Below, in pieces: positions 15,544 to 30,400 of a stretch of DNA of 41,402 nt. The stretch is from positions 1 to 41,402 of IMG/VR virus record IMGVR_UViG_3300013372_002181; one strand, given 5' to 3'. The stretch is from a virus. Position 1 is the first letter of the stretch, and the number at the start of each line of letters is the position of its first letter. Made by a program: the position numbers and the translations under genes. The notes under the pieces were generated by a model. The model had not been told where the DNA came from. It was given only the letters and a program-made list of their open reading frames with translations, and made no database searches.

Positions 15544-16764
15544 TTAAAAACTTATTTTAACAATTGCTTCAACAGTGCCAACACCTGGATCAGTTTTATC
15601 TGCAAGAGCTCTACCAATTACGTTCCATGGGGTAATTTCACGTTGCTCTGCTGCACGAGCCATGCCATTCCCGGCGCTTACTAGGCGATTGCCTTTTTTA
15701 ATCAAACCAACTGTTCGAACAGGTACTCGTCCTGTTAACGCAATTGCTGGAGAATTGACTGAGATCAGGGTATTATTCATCAAATACGCTGGATTAGTAC
15801 TAACTACACCAAATACCTCTTCGCTCAGTGCATCAAGTACCATTGTGACTTCATGTGACCCACCTAGTGCTACAACAGTGCCGGGTGCGTATTCAGCGTC
15901 GGCTGTAAATCTTTCCGCTAAGTCTGCATATAATGCGCTGGTAGCAGTTCCATGGAATGTAACTGCGTGGACCTCAGCAAAACGGAATTCTGCAGATCCA
16001 ATATTGTGTATGTCATCATCAGTTGTAGTTAGCTCGCTACCAAGTTCAATTGGACCAATTATGGTCTGTAGATCTAGAGTGTCATTACGCACATAGCTGG
16101 CAGCTGGGTGACCACCCAAAGCCAGTGCATTATCAGCAGTGCCATGTATGGTTTGTGATAGCGGGTTTAAGTCAGCTAGCGTTAATCCTGGGCGAATTGT
16201 TCCAGTGAACCCGGCCACTACAGATTCTGTACCTGGGGTAAACGCAGCATCTTTACTCCAAATTCCAGTGACAATATCATTTACATAAAATTTAATAACT
16301 ACATGCGATATGCTATTGGTATCTGTTAAAGTGTCGGGCACAGCACCAGTGATACCTTGCTGCAATGAATATTGCGGGCCAATTAACTTCCAATTGCTAG
16401 GTGCGCCGGCCCAAATGTATAATTGTTCTCGGAAGGTGTCAAACCATTGATCACCAATTGCGGGGTCTGGTGGTGCTGATCTAGATGCTGTAGCAGCACT
16501 AATTGTTTTCCATGTGCCACTGTCGGTATAAACCTTCATCTGACGATTACCAGCGTCAAACCATAGTTGACCAACTAGTGCATTAACAGGTGGGGCTGAG
16601 TTTGAAAAATTTTCTAATAGTCCAACTAAATTGTTATTCATGAACTGACCGTAGCCAGCAAAATTTTTACCTACTAGGGTTAAACTGGTGTAGTTTACAT
16701 CAGCGGTACCGTCGGCTATGGTTACCAGCGAGTCACCGTTTGTCAATGTAATATTGTATGCCAT
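15544..16764 (-). CDS. Phage fibre protein with shared N-terminal module
   Basis: This 406-residue protein shares its first ~70 residues with the next upstream gene (TLVGKNFAGYGQFM against [14 protein letters not shown], then GQLWFD against GQLWYN), a probable attachment module. A second, degenerate copy of the GQLWFD...TWK unit follows at about 98-130. The C-terminal ~130 residues contain LAERFTADAEYAPGTVVALGG, GVVSTNPAYLMN and GRVPVRTVGLIKKG. That combination occurs in C-terminal domains of many phage and prophage tail fibres, where it is thought to help trimer formation or be cleaved after assembly. GGAG precedes the ATG and a late-promoter-like GATAAATA sits 25 bases upstream. Confidence 0.8.
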   Translation of the reverse strand: MAYNITLTNGDSLVTIADGTADVNYTSLTLVGKNFAGYGQFMNNNLVGLLENFSNSAPPVNALVGQLWFDAGNRQMKVYTDSGTWKTISAATASRSAPPDPAIGDQWFDTFREQLYIWAGAPSNWKLIGPQYSLQQGITGAVPDTLTDTNSISHVVIKFYVNDIVTGIWSKDAAFTPGTESVVAGFTGTIRPGLTLADLNPLSQTIHGTADNALALGGHPAASYVRNDTLDLQTIIGPIELGSELTTTDDDIHNIGSAEFRFAEVHAVTFHGTATSALYADLAERFTADAEYAPGTVVALGGSHEVTMVLDALSEEVFGVVSTNPAYLMNNTLISVNSPAIALTGRVPVRTVGLIKKGNRLVSAGNGMARAAEQREITPWNVIGRALADKTDPGVGTVEAIVKISF

Positions 16765-16788
16765 TCTAATTTACTCCAGATTTAATGT

Positions 16789-16794
16789 TATTTA

Positions 16795-16796
<2 letters not shown>
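16789..16796 (-). promoter_or_regulatory. T4-late-type promoter candidate (GATAAATA)
   Basis: On the minus strand GATAAATA differs by one base from the T4 late promoter core TATAAATA. It lies 24 bases before the ATG at 16764, with GGAG between, so transcription starting six or seven bases downstream would still include the ribosome site. It partly overlaps the stop codon of the upstream gene. Confidence 0.45.
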
Positions 16797-18427
<1,631 letters not shown>

Positions 18428-18429
18428 GA

Positions 18430-21400
18430 TTAATAGTAAGGGTTATTCTTCAAAAAGATTGATATAGATGACATTGAATCTTCTAGCGGTCCGTCTTGAA
18501 ATTGGGTATATCTAGTGTATACCGCCTTGATTGGTATACCGTCAGCAATTCGATCAATTGCTGACTGTGTAAATGTAACAATGATGTGACTTGTTGTGTC
18601 CAGAGAAAGCATATAATCTCCCGGGGTAGTATTTACATTAAATTTTCTCTTGCCCAATGGTGAATTACCAGTGTCAATTACCAGTTTGTTTAAACCAATA
18701 TATAGTGCAAATTGATTTTTCACTGTATCCAATGTTTCTTCTACTGTAAAAGTAGTAGTAAAGCTGTTTATAGATTTTTTAAATTTATGTGTAGTAGTCT
18801 GATTATTAGACACTCCGACAATTTTTAACGATTTATCCACAGATTTAACTTGACTGTCTATTTCATGTACTAGCGGAATTGGGGTTTTACCCACACCACG
18901 GATCAATCCAGAAAGTTGATTAGTAAGTGAATCATATTGATTGGCTACTATTTTTTCACCGTTAATGAAGATTGTTGCTGGCATACCGCTTGTTATCAAT
19001 GGACCGACGCGGTAAACTTGTATTACTGTGTCGTTGTAGTTTAAAGCTTCTGTCAGATACGTTTTGCGGGCGCCTGATACTGCATAAAATTCTGTAGTAT
19101 CGTTTGTATCCTTGACCAATCTATATGCCGCCCGGTTAGTAGTATCCGTTGGATCGCTACCATTCAAATTGGTTATTACAGTCATATCCAATGTATCAAA
19201 TGTAATTCCTGGGACCAATTCTTCTGGTATATCAGCAATAGTGTTTTCTAGCATGCCGCCACCAGTAATGTTGATGTCTGTGTTGGCCAATCCAGTAACC
19301 TCATCGTAGTTTGGAGGAGATAACATAAATGTATCGTTAACAACATCTGCAGTGTTATCCACACGGTTGGCCAAATTTGGATTTGGAACTATACGACTTG
19401 TGTCAATAATACCGGTATTGCTATCAAACTCACGCGGAACTTGATACTTATTGGGTTTATATCTTGCTGCAATCCTATCCAGTGCAGTAGTGTATTCACT
19501 ATCAGAAATTTCTACAAATATTGAATAGTTGAACAAGTTGCCAGCTGGAACTGCAAATTTAGCCACATATCCTATGCCTTGATAGCTTACTCTTGCACCT
19601 TCTTTATATGGTGTATCAGGAAGCCACTCTGTTATATCAGTTTCGTATGTTACTCTATCAAATTTTAATAGTGTTTTAATGCTGCGTATTTTGTGATTGG
19701 CCAGTACTGCGTATGCTGTTGCGCCAGTGCCATTTCCTTGTATTATAACTATTGGTTTTCCGCGGAAGTTTTGCCCCGCATTAACCACAGTAATTTGTTC
19801 AACTATGCCCAATAATTCATTTATGGTTGCGATGGCAATAACTCCAGTACCAAATCCTGCAGAGTCAATTACTGTTATTCTTGGTGGTACGGTATAGCCG
19901 GAGCCTTTGTTGGCCAGCACTATATTGTCAATTTGATTAGGAAAATTATTGTTCCAGTCTTGATAGTCCGGGGTTGCGTATAACGGGCCGTCAATTGCTG
20001 GATATTCTCCACTTGGACTCCTGAACCGTCCTAGAGTAGAGTCATAATATGCCGGCAAGTCAAAATCACTAGTAGCAGCATTGACTGCATCAACACCGTT
20101 ATAGGCTATTTTGTACTCGCGTATTTTGGTACGATACGGTTTTACTTCATCAATATATTGTTGATAATATGTTGTATTATCTTTAATGTATACTGGATAT
20201 TGTTTTAGTTCTCGTATCTTGTGTAATACATTGATAAAACTAGTTTTAAATGCCCAATCAACAGATTTTTGTTCGCTAAGAATATATTCTATAGCAACAA
20301 ACATTAATCGATTATAGTTGTCTAATAGGTCATCAATAAATATATTTTTTTCTAATCCTGTTAGTATATTTCTAGTTTCTTGTGCATAGTCCTTGTCAAA
20401 GGTAGTGGTATCAAATGCAGCATTATCAAATCCTACACCATTGATATTAATGTCCCAAATTAAATCATTTAATTTAAGTGTTCCGCGCTCTACTGCAACC
20501 AATGTAGCTACACGTCCTGTGGCAAATTGGTATATTTCAAATCCAGTAACCGAATTGTTCAATACCTTAACAATGTCGCCAATTTGAATGTTTAATTTTT
20601 CAATATCTTTATATTCTGCTACAACGTAATTTGGTATGCTGCCAACTGTATAGTTGTTGTGGTACCATGTGTCAAAATCCCAAAGTTTGGTTGTATCGTA
20701 GGTTTGATTTTTAACCAGTTCCCAAGTCCCGTCTTCAAGCACTTGATATAAAGTCCATAAGTTTGAAAAATCAGAGTCGCTGGCAACCAGTGTGCGCTCG
20801 CCCGGAACCTTGATTACATATTCTCTCTCAGTTAAATCCGCAACACGGTGGTGATATGTAGATGCTGTTGACTCTGCAGATACTACAACTTCTTCTAGTA
20901 GAAGACTGTTCCATGGGCACAATCTTAACCCTGGTAAGAATGCACCGCCAGCATCTGCTAAATTATCTTCAGTATACTCAAAAGTTGCATCGCAGACTTC
21001 TGTAGCAACTTCAAAAAAGTCAATTGTATTAGAGTCGTAATGGTAACTGTAATTTGGATTATAATCTACTGTGCTTTTTATAATTAAGCCAGTAATGGAT
21101 AGTTTAGGAACAACATTGTTTAGTTGATCTCTAGCATTTTGAATTTTTGCCGGATCTGTTAATTTAATTACAAAATCATTATTCCCAACGCCATCAGTTA
21201 CTTTAAAATAAGCCACACCGGATGTTGTTGATACTGGAGTTGATACTGGAGTTGGTTCTGGATCGGCCTGGAACCAATATGTTGAAACAAATTTAATTGT
21301 ATTTTGTAGCTTAGTTGCAGCAGCAGTGGTTGTAAAGACTGAGTTTACATACTGAACCATATTATGCATGGCTGAGTTTTTGTCTATTACCAGCGTCTGA

Positions 21401-24400
21401 CGCGGGCGTAGAGATAGGCCAAGTTGTTGTGCCCGGGGTAACGAAATATCAGGAACCGGATTACTCATACTATCTGTGCCGCTAAGACTGTCTACTAGCT
21501 TGTCAATGATTCTACTAGGGAATGAAATTGCGCCATTACCTTGTTGTACTAATTCAAATTCATTATGGATAATATTTTTATTTGTTATCTTTTCATAATT
21601 TATTTGCAAAACAGTACTATTTGCCGAAATATAGTCTTGGCAATTAATTAATCCAATGCTATTGTCTGAAAGAATTGCAGCATAAGGTATGTTTTGAGCA
21701 GTTGGATCTGATATTAAATTTTCTATTGCTAGTACACTCAGTGTTCTTTCACCGTTTGCTGGCACTGTTGTAATCCCCCTTACCCAATAATAATAGGTAG
21801 TAATGATTATCCCGGTACTTGTATCTACCCCATTAATCATTACGTAAGCACTATCATCTGGATACAACGGTGTGCCTTTGTTAAATTTAGAATATTTACT
21901 AGGTGTTACTGAGCTAGATATCCATTCGTATACAGAAATTGTACTGCCCGGGAACAACTTACCCCAATTTTTTAAACGATAATTTAAATCTTGTTGTTCA
22001 TAATTAATAAATCTAGCAGTGTCCAAGTTCCACCATGTTTTACCAACCTGTGCGCTATTCCAATGATATTCGTCACTTAGTGTTTGATTGATTGCTGTAC
22101 CAGTATTATAACTGGCTGGATCCCAGCTTGATTTATAATCAAGTGCAGAGTCAGCAACACCAAATATTTTGCCTTTTATTGGATCAATATAATCCAATGG
22201 AGTTAGTGTTTCACGTTTGACACGATCATATAAATGCACTCCAGTTATTCCAGTTACATCTACACTAGGCAGTTGTTGTCGTAGCAATGCCCATCCTTTA
22301 CCGCCATTGATATTTGTAAATCTGTATACTTCCCCAGAGTCACGACCACTTGGCAAGAAATTGTCGTCGTGAAATGCAGACCCTATTAGCATAGTATTGG
22401 CATTAAAATCAATACCACTACCAAACCCATCGCCTATTATTAACTGCGGTGCTGTAAAATCTTGACTAAAACCAAATGTGCCATATGGATCAATATCAGC
22501 AATAGTGGAAGACAAGTAATCATATGAGTATACTACGCCGGTTCCCACTGTGTAGTCCATAAATTTAGTATTGTCACTATCAAATGTTGTTGTTTTACTA
22601 TCTAGGGCTGCATATTCTGTTGAAGACCCGCCTTGCGCACTAATTAATAGTGTTTCAGCGTCTGGTGAAATACGTAAGCGAGTACCAAAACGGTCCCCCT
22701 GGGACGAGGTAAATGGTTTAACAATCTTTTGTGTTGCTTGGAAGATTAAAATTCCCAATTGGTCTAATAGATTGCCAGTTAAAGGAATAATATTTAATCT
22801 ATTAAGAGTATTAGTAATAGATGACGAGATTACTATATTGTCATTACTAACCGCAGCAGTGACTCCTAATATTGCAGCAGAGTTTACTGCTGTTGCAAAA
22901 TTATTTAATGAACCACCAGTAAATTCTAAAGTAATTCCGTTGATTGATATTGAGCCTGCTGTCAATATTGTAACCAATGGTGTACCGATTACTTGGCCTG
23001 ATACTAGGCCAGCATTAACAAATCTAAATACTGCGCCACCAGAATATCCAGAATAACTATAGCCGGGTGCGCCAACATAAACACTACAATCATTTGGACA
23101 GATTTCTACGCTGACGCCAACCCTGCCACGATAGGTGGGATAGTCAGCTGCAAGTTCTTGTATTAGGTCTGGGCCATTACCGGTATTTTTATAAACAAAC
23201 GCAGCGCCAGCATATATTACTTCATTTACAGTAGCATCCGGGGCGCCTACAACTAGCATGTTTCCAGTGTTTTCAGTTTTAACATTATAGCCAAACCCTG
23301 AATTTGTTGTACCTTGTACAGTACTAACATAGGAATAATATGATCTTTGATTTACAACCAAGAAGTCATTGAACCTGGTATTCATAACTTCAGGAATTAA
23401 ATCCATGGCATCAATCGAGTTTGATGATAGTATCACCGTATTGTTTAATACTGTATAATCTGTTCCAAGTTCTAGCAGTGCATCTTTATAATAAACAGCA
23501 ATACTATTGGCATTTGTTATAGTATAAGGTACTGTGTAGTGTGTTACGCCGGGGGTTGCACTAAATGCTTTTGTCTTAAACTCATAAGTTTGCAATTGGT
23601 ATGCATGAACTTTGTCTGCGCCAGGGCTGCCCACATATAACCAACGACCATTTTGACTGGCCGATATGCTAAATCCAAATTTGGCACCTGGAGTTGAATC
23701 AGGAGAAGTAATATATTGTACTGCGCGAACATATACGTTGCCAACTTGAGAATATATAACAACAGTTCCAGTTTTATTATTAGAATTTGGTGCCCCGGCC
23801 ATGATGTGTAAGTTGGTATAGTCAACACTCTGCCCCAATCCAATTATATCAATATTGGTTATTGTTAGTATTGGTATTTCTTTTTTAATAGTATCGTTGT
23901 TGAATATGTGCAGTGTACCGCGGTTATTAAACTCGCCAGGACTACCAACAACCATTGTATCTCCTGCGGGGTTGATCTTGACTGATGTACCATATAAGAA
24001 ACCGGCGCCGTGCTGATATTTTTTTATTTCTACGCTGTCATTGAATGACCATGGACTTTGCTTTTTATAAATTGCCCACAGTCCTTGATGATTAGAGTCA
24101 ACCCATGTTAAGTCCCCGTCCTTCCATGTATGTAATGGAGTTGCTCCGGCAATGTATTTTGGAGAGGTAAATCTTAAAGAATGTAATACCATCAATACAC
24201 CAGTACCGGTCATCGGTGTGGTTCGTAACAATTTGCTTAATTCGGCTGTTGTTGCAATAGTAAATTCTCTACCATTTGCTGATATGTCAGCGACTGTATG
24301 AAATCCGTTAATATTAGAATTAAATTGTTTTACAATGACCGTATCACCAATTGCAAATCCGTGTCGATTTTTTGTAGACACAGTGGCAGATAAATCTAAA

Positions 24401-27400
24401 GAATAAACTACACTCACAACGGTATTTTTAGTTTCATTTACGCGATAGATATCCCAATCTCGATTGGTACTTTTGGCCACCCATATAGTATATCCACTGT
24501 TGATATCGTTTAACTTGGCCTTTAAAGAATCATATGAGCTACCATCGAATACTGTTGCGTCAACATCATCTAGATTTACATAACCGGCAGTCTGTATATC
24601 GTTTCCTTGATCAGTATTAGCGTCTCGGTTAAGGAATTTAACAGGACCAATTTGGAATGGCTTAGAATATAAATTTTTATCTTTTATTGATATCATTCCC
24701 GGAATAGTAGACTGATCAGTATTATCAGTTATAGTTATTCCCAATTGTGTAGTGACTAACCACGAGTCACTTAGCTGTATTTCTACAGTGTTGTTGCTGG
24801 TCTGCGCTCCGTACTCACCTACACGAAGTCCCCACTCCTCAAAATAAGAAACATTGTTTTGTAAATTATTAAACGATGTATTTTTTAATGCATCAATCGC
24901 ATTCTTGGTACCTTTTTCTTTAATAAATCCTTGATAGAATTTAATTTGACTAGCAGTACTAACGCTGAGATCATTGAGATAGTTTCTGCTGCGGAATCCA
25001 ATCAAACTTGAACTAAACTGTTGTGTTATCTCGTCAACAGCACTGTTATCCACATCATATGCGGCAATTGATTTAGCTGCATTGGTGGCAAAATTAGGTA
25101 GTAAACCAGTCTTAATAGATGACTTATCGATTATCCTCCAACTATTTACAGCAAACATGTTAGCTGCTACCAAATTAGTTAGCGCAACATGGTAGGTATT
25201 TTTATACAAAACAATATCGCCTTTGAGATAATCTTTACCACTGCGCCATTCATCAACCTTTGTTGAATTATATATAAACCCGGGCGCACTTAATGATCCG
25301 TCCCAGTTATTTGTTTTATTGCCTACCAGTTTGATACGATATTGGCGACTACCTAACTCCGGCAAATAAACTACATCGTTGAATATGGTAGTATTATCAA
25401 ATATCAATACATGCTCAAATTGTACTAGATCCAATTCGGCATAGGCAATAGTTTGTGCATTGGCTGTCTGTATTGTGAAATTGCCGGCCCGGCGCAGGAT
25501 GACTAAATTATTCTTTTTAATTACAGCAAAATTAGGATCTAATATCTTGCTGCCCAAGGGCTCGTTAGTAATTTCATCAACAACTGATAACTCACTTATT
25601 AGATTAAGTTTTGAATTGCATGGACTCAATATTAATAAACTACCGGTCTTCCATCCCTGTAGGGTCCATGTAAGGAATTCTTGTGCGCTTACTACCCAAT
25701 CTTGAACTGCTCCCAAATCTGGATTGTATTGATCAAAGATAAATCCTCGGCTGTTTAAAAAACGCTGATAGCTGACTAAAAAATCTACCAGCTGTTGTCT
25801 GGACGTAAATTCATACCCATATGGTACTGTCAATTTACTAAATTGGTATGTTTTATAAATAGTTGCGCTGATATTTTGTACAGTAATTGCATAGCTCTCA
25901 CCGTTGGTATTACTAGGAATAATAGTAAAATATGGAGATGCAGTATCGTATCCGGTTACAGCATAACCAGATGGAGTTTTTTTGACTATGACTGCGCTAT
26001 AGACCACTCGATCTGTTGGTACACTCTTGTTAAGTTGAATTTGATAATTTCGATCAGGAATTATAATAGATTCATTTATACTAGTTGGGCTAAATTGATC
26101 AGCAAGTGCTGTAAGATATTTCTTGTCAGTGAATCCCGCAACCCGATAAGCCAATTGTATGTCAAAATTATCTAATAAAGTTTTTATCTTAGTTGGCGCA
26201 GATATGCCCAGGCTGACTAGGTAATCGCCAATGTAATTAATGTAACCTGCTGTACGTGTTACGGTGTTGTTGACTATTTCACCTGGTATGGTTATAGACG
26301 CAGGGGTTACTCTGCCACCAGTGGTTGACATTTGATATTGATTTAATAGCACATTCTTCTTATAGACATTTGTATCAAATAATGTGGCAAAATATACAGC
26401 TGGTTTCATTAATGCAACTGCTTGTTGTAGCGCAAATGGATACTCGCTGCTACGTTGCCAAGCTGTTTCTGCTGGGCCACTGTCGCCAATGGCAAATACA
26501 TCTCCCATGCGTCCGCTGTTAAATTGTTTGGCAATTTTACCCATGGGTGGTACTAGATTACCGTGCTCATCAACTGGAATTACTGACAGCAATTTGGGGC
26601 GAGCATACTTGCTGTAGGTACCAGCACGGACGCCTTGTTTTATTGTACCGGCTGCCAGATCCGTCCACAGCAATTGATTTTCTGATGTATATGGCGCCGG
26701 GCCATACACACCAGTCCACCATGCAGGTTCATCAGTGAAACCTAGCATTTCCCATGGGCAAGAGTGTGGTTGGTCGGTATCAAAGAAATACCGATAAATT
26801 CCTCTCCAGTAGCCAGGCAATAGCTGATTGTAAATAACATCTGTACTGGTTTTATAATTATAGCTGAACGGATTATTTGAATCAAAGTAGCTGTTAGATG
26901 AAATATCAACTTGATTAGTACCTGCCCACTTCAACAGAGAAGCTTGTATAATATTATTAAATTCATTATGAGTGTAGTCGGTTGACCTAAATCTTCCAGG
27001 AATATAATCGCGCACATCCATGGCCGATTGCTCATGATTTATCTTGATATTGTTATATATCCTAGTTTCTAATTCAAGTAAAAACAAATCTCTAAAATCG
27101 CCAAAAGCTGGTGTAATGCTACCATCATGCCCGCGGATAACTTGTACAGGATCTACATAAGTAGCATCCGTATATAATTTTGGTATAAATTTAGGATATA
27201 ATCCCAATTTAGTAGGAGTTTCGGGTATATAATTTCCATCAGTATCGTATTCTCGAATCTCAATCACTGACCCAGTTATTAAATATATTGTATCATTAAT
27301 TATAACCGATGGTCTATCAGTGGAAAATGTATAGTCAATGCCATATGTTAACAATTGTTTTCCATTATAGACCATTACTGCACGGCTTTGCAATTTGTTA

Positions 27401-30400
27401 ATATCAAAGATACTATCAATTTTAAACTGGCGATCACGTGGATTAATAACTGAATAATGAGTAGACGCATACTTGCCATATGGTACCATGTCGCTAATAT
27501 ACCATGGGAATGATGGATTTTTTGCTATGTTAATTGTTTCTAAAATTATATCAATTGCACTAGAGGGATCGTTATAATTTAAACCAGCTAGATTCACTGC
27601 CACTTCTAAAAATTTATTTTTAAATTTAGTATACTCTCTGCGAGCGTAATCAATTCCGTTTATGAAATTGACCTGTTTTGATATTAAAAACAAACTGGCA
27701 TATATTATAGGCGCAGCCGATTGCAGTATATTACCACCAGAAAATTTAATATCAATATCTCGAAGGTTGCTGGCGCCAGGTAATTGCCCAGTTAAACGTA
27801 ATGCATTTTGACCAGTCAATGTGACATGATTTCTGAGTTGTCCCAACGACATTGATGTTACATTAACATTTTTACTGTTATAGTTTAAATTATCAGGAAT
27901 TTGATAATACCCAACTGCACTGGATGTTTTACTATTAAAAATCAATAGGTCAATGTTATCACCAGCTACTACCACTGATTTGATATGTACTGTATTTACT
28001 GCACCAATTTTTACTAGGTCGTACATGGAACTTGTTAAAAGTGTATTGTTTACATAAACTTTTAATGTAGGAATATCAACAGCAATATCTGGTAAAATAT
28101 CTATTGCAAAATAATTAGCATCGCTGGTTGCTATTGTATTGATAATTTGATATTGCTTACTAGGTTCAAGGCATGTGGTCCATGCAGTACGTGGGATAAA
28201 GTCAGTATAAGATTTATTCTCACGTAGGTATCCCAAGTTAATATTTTTAGATACAAATGTATCATTCACCAAATACTGAAATTGATCAAGATCAAAATTA
28301 TTGTTGAACAATATGTCGGCTATGGAATTAAAATTCCTATATGCCAGGGGAAACCCTAATACGGTATCAACAGTGCCAGACCCAATTGTATAAGAAAATA
28401 TATCAGTGCCCACAAATTTGCTAGACGGATATGCCGGGTCACTGAGTGACCTTCCTTGCATGTCAAATACATCAAATTTTGGTGACCGGTTAATGCCACG
28501 TTTCTGTTGTCCTTGAATCCATGCAGTGCCATTATACCAAAATGTAACACCTTTGTTTGGTCCACCAATAGATACAATACTGTCGTACTCAACCAATACA
28601 TCGTCTGGATCTTCAGATACAATCAATTGTATTCTGGGATCTCTATAGTAAAACTCAGCATTGATTAACGGTGCTGCTGCATCTGCTACTAGTCTTAATT
28701 TTGTATCGTTAATGATAAACGCCACTGTGCCTAGATATATTCCATCTAGATTATACATTGCACCGCCAACTTTTAAATCGGTTGTAAATGCTGTATTGAT
28801 ACCATATACATAATTGTTACCGGTAGGTGCAAGTAATTTAACGTCAAAGTTATTAAACTCAATTAGCGTATATGGTGTTGTAAAATGTATCAAGTAATGA
28901 CGTGATCCCAAATTATCAATTTGAGTTATCTTTCCAACAGCCCCCGAGCCTGGATAATCTAATCCAGCCACTTCAATTGCAGTTAAAATGTCTGATGATC
29001 CAATTACTTCCCAGGTATATCTAGTGGCAGCAGTAGGATCAGTGTCTAGCACATTCTTTACTGGATCACTAATGATGGCAAAGTTAATTGTGGCTGGTTC
29101 AATTGATATTTGGCCGCGACCTTTGCCATCATAGTATGATGCTTTGGCAGAATTATCTTGTAGTGAATACTGTATTAGATAAATCTGCGTACGAACCAAT
29201 GGATCACGATCGGCAGCAAATAGCACACGTTGACCTTCCTCAAACGTAATCCCATTTACTGTTAACGATCTGCTGTGTTGTATTGAATCGCGATAGTTAT
29301 TGGCTTCTACCTTGATATCAAATCCCATTTGGTACTCTGACAATGTCAGTACGTTACCAAAAATACTGTACTGGCCTGGTGGTACTAATACGCCACCTGC
29401 GGTAACCGTTATAACATCAGTATCATCCGGGGTAAAATTCAGTGTGTAAACTAGCCCTTGATTGACAAAATCAACAGAACGAGTGCGTAAATCTCTAAAA
29501 GTATCAGTTGTTGTAGTATCAATAATATCTGCAGGACTTTTACCAACCCTGCCGTTATTAAATAACTGTAGGCTAGTCTCAAATTCAATTATAGGACGTT
29601 GTGCTCTTGTGGCCTGCTCAAATGTAGCAGTTGTGTTGTTATATCTAGCGGCTGCTGTAACCACGTCGCCATGAAACCAACGATTTTGGCGTGACCAGGC
29701 ATTTAAATCAAGTGATCCGCGATTACAAACTACATAGTCTGGTGTTGGTGGGCCCTTAAAGGGCTCGTCCCAATTACCGCTAGCATAAGGTATGTGATCC
29801 CACGGAACTTGTTTGGCTTCTGCTAAACCAGGCTCAGGGAATGCCAAGTCATCAAATTTTACTAAAGTTATGTTGCGCCCAACACCTTCAACTACGTATG
29901 TACTATTTGCATATTTTGCTGGGCTAACTGAACTGTCAAATTTAACCATTAATCCGTTGGTAAATACTACCCCAGTAGGGCTAGTGTAGCTAGTACGACC
30001 AAGTATGTCTTGACCAATATCAATTGATTCTACGGCATTATTTACTAGATCAATGGTACCGTAAGCATCTGGATTTGATTCGTCTTGGTAGTACAGACGA
30101 TCAAGGTTGCTAGTCAATGGTGGTATTTGCTCCAGCTGACCTGCATTGTTATAAAACTCTGTACCAATGTTAGTTTCACCTGATCTGACATAGACTCTAG
30201 TGTCCACTGGTATAGTACACACAACTTCTAATTGTATAAAGTCTGTATCGTTCCCGTTGGTAACCAATTGTATTTTATAGATTGTAGTATCATTGGATGA
30301 CAAAAATATTACAGTTTTGTAGTTGGGATCAGTGATGCTGCCATCAATGCCGTTGGGCAACTCACTTAGTCTATGGCCTCTAACGTCATCAATTAATTGT

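Noticed and set aside
15575-16096. A 173-codon plus-strand frame
   Set aside because: It is antisense to a well-supported fibre gene, with no ribosome site.
25854-25861. Exact TATAAATA on the plus strand
   Set aside because: It lies deep inside the giant minus-strand gene with no plus-strand gene downstream; chance is enough in AT-rich DNA.
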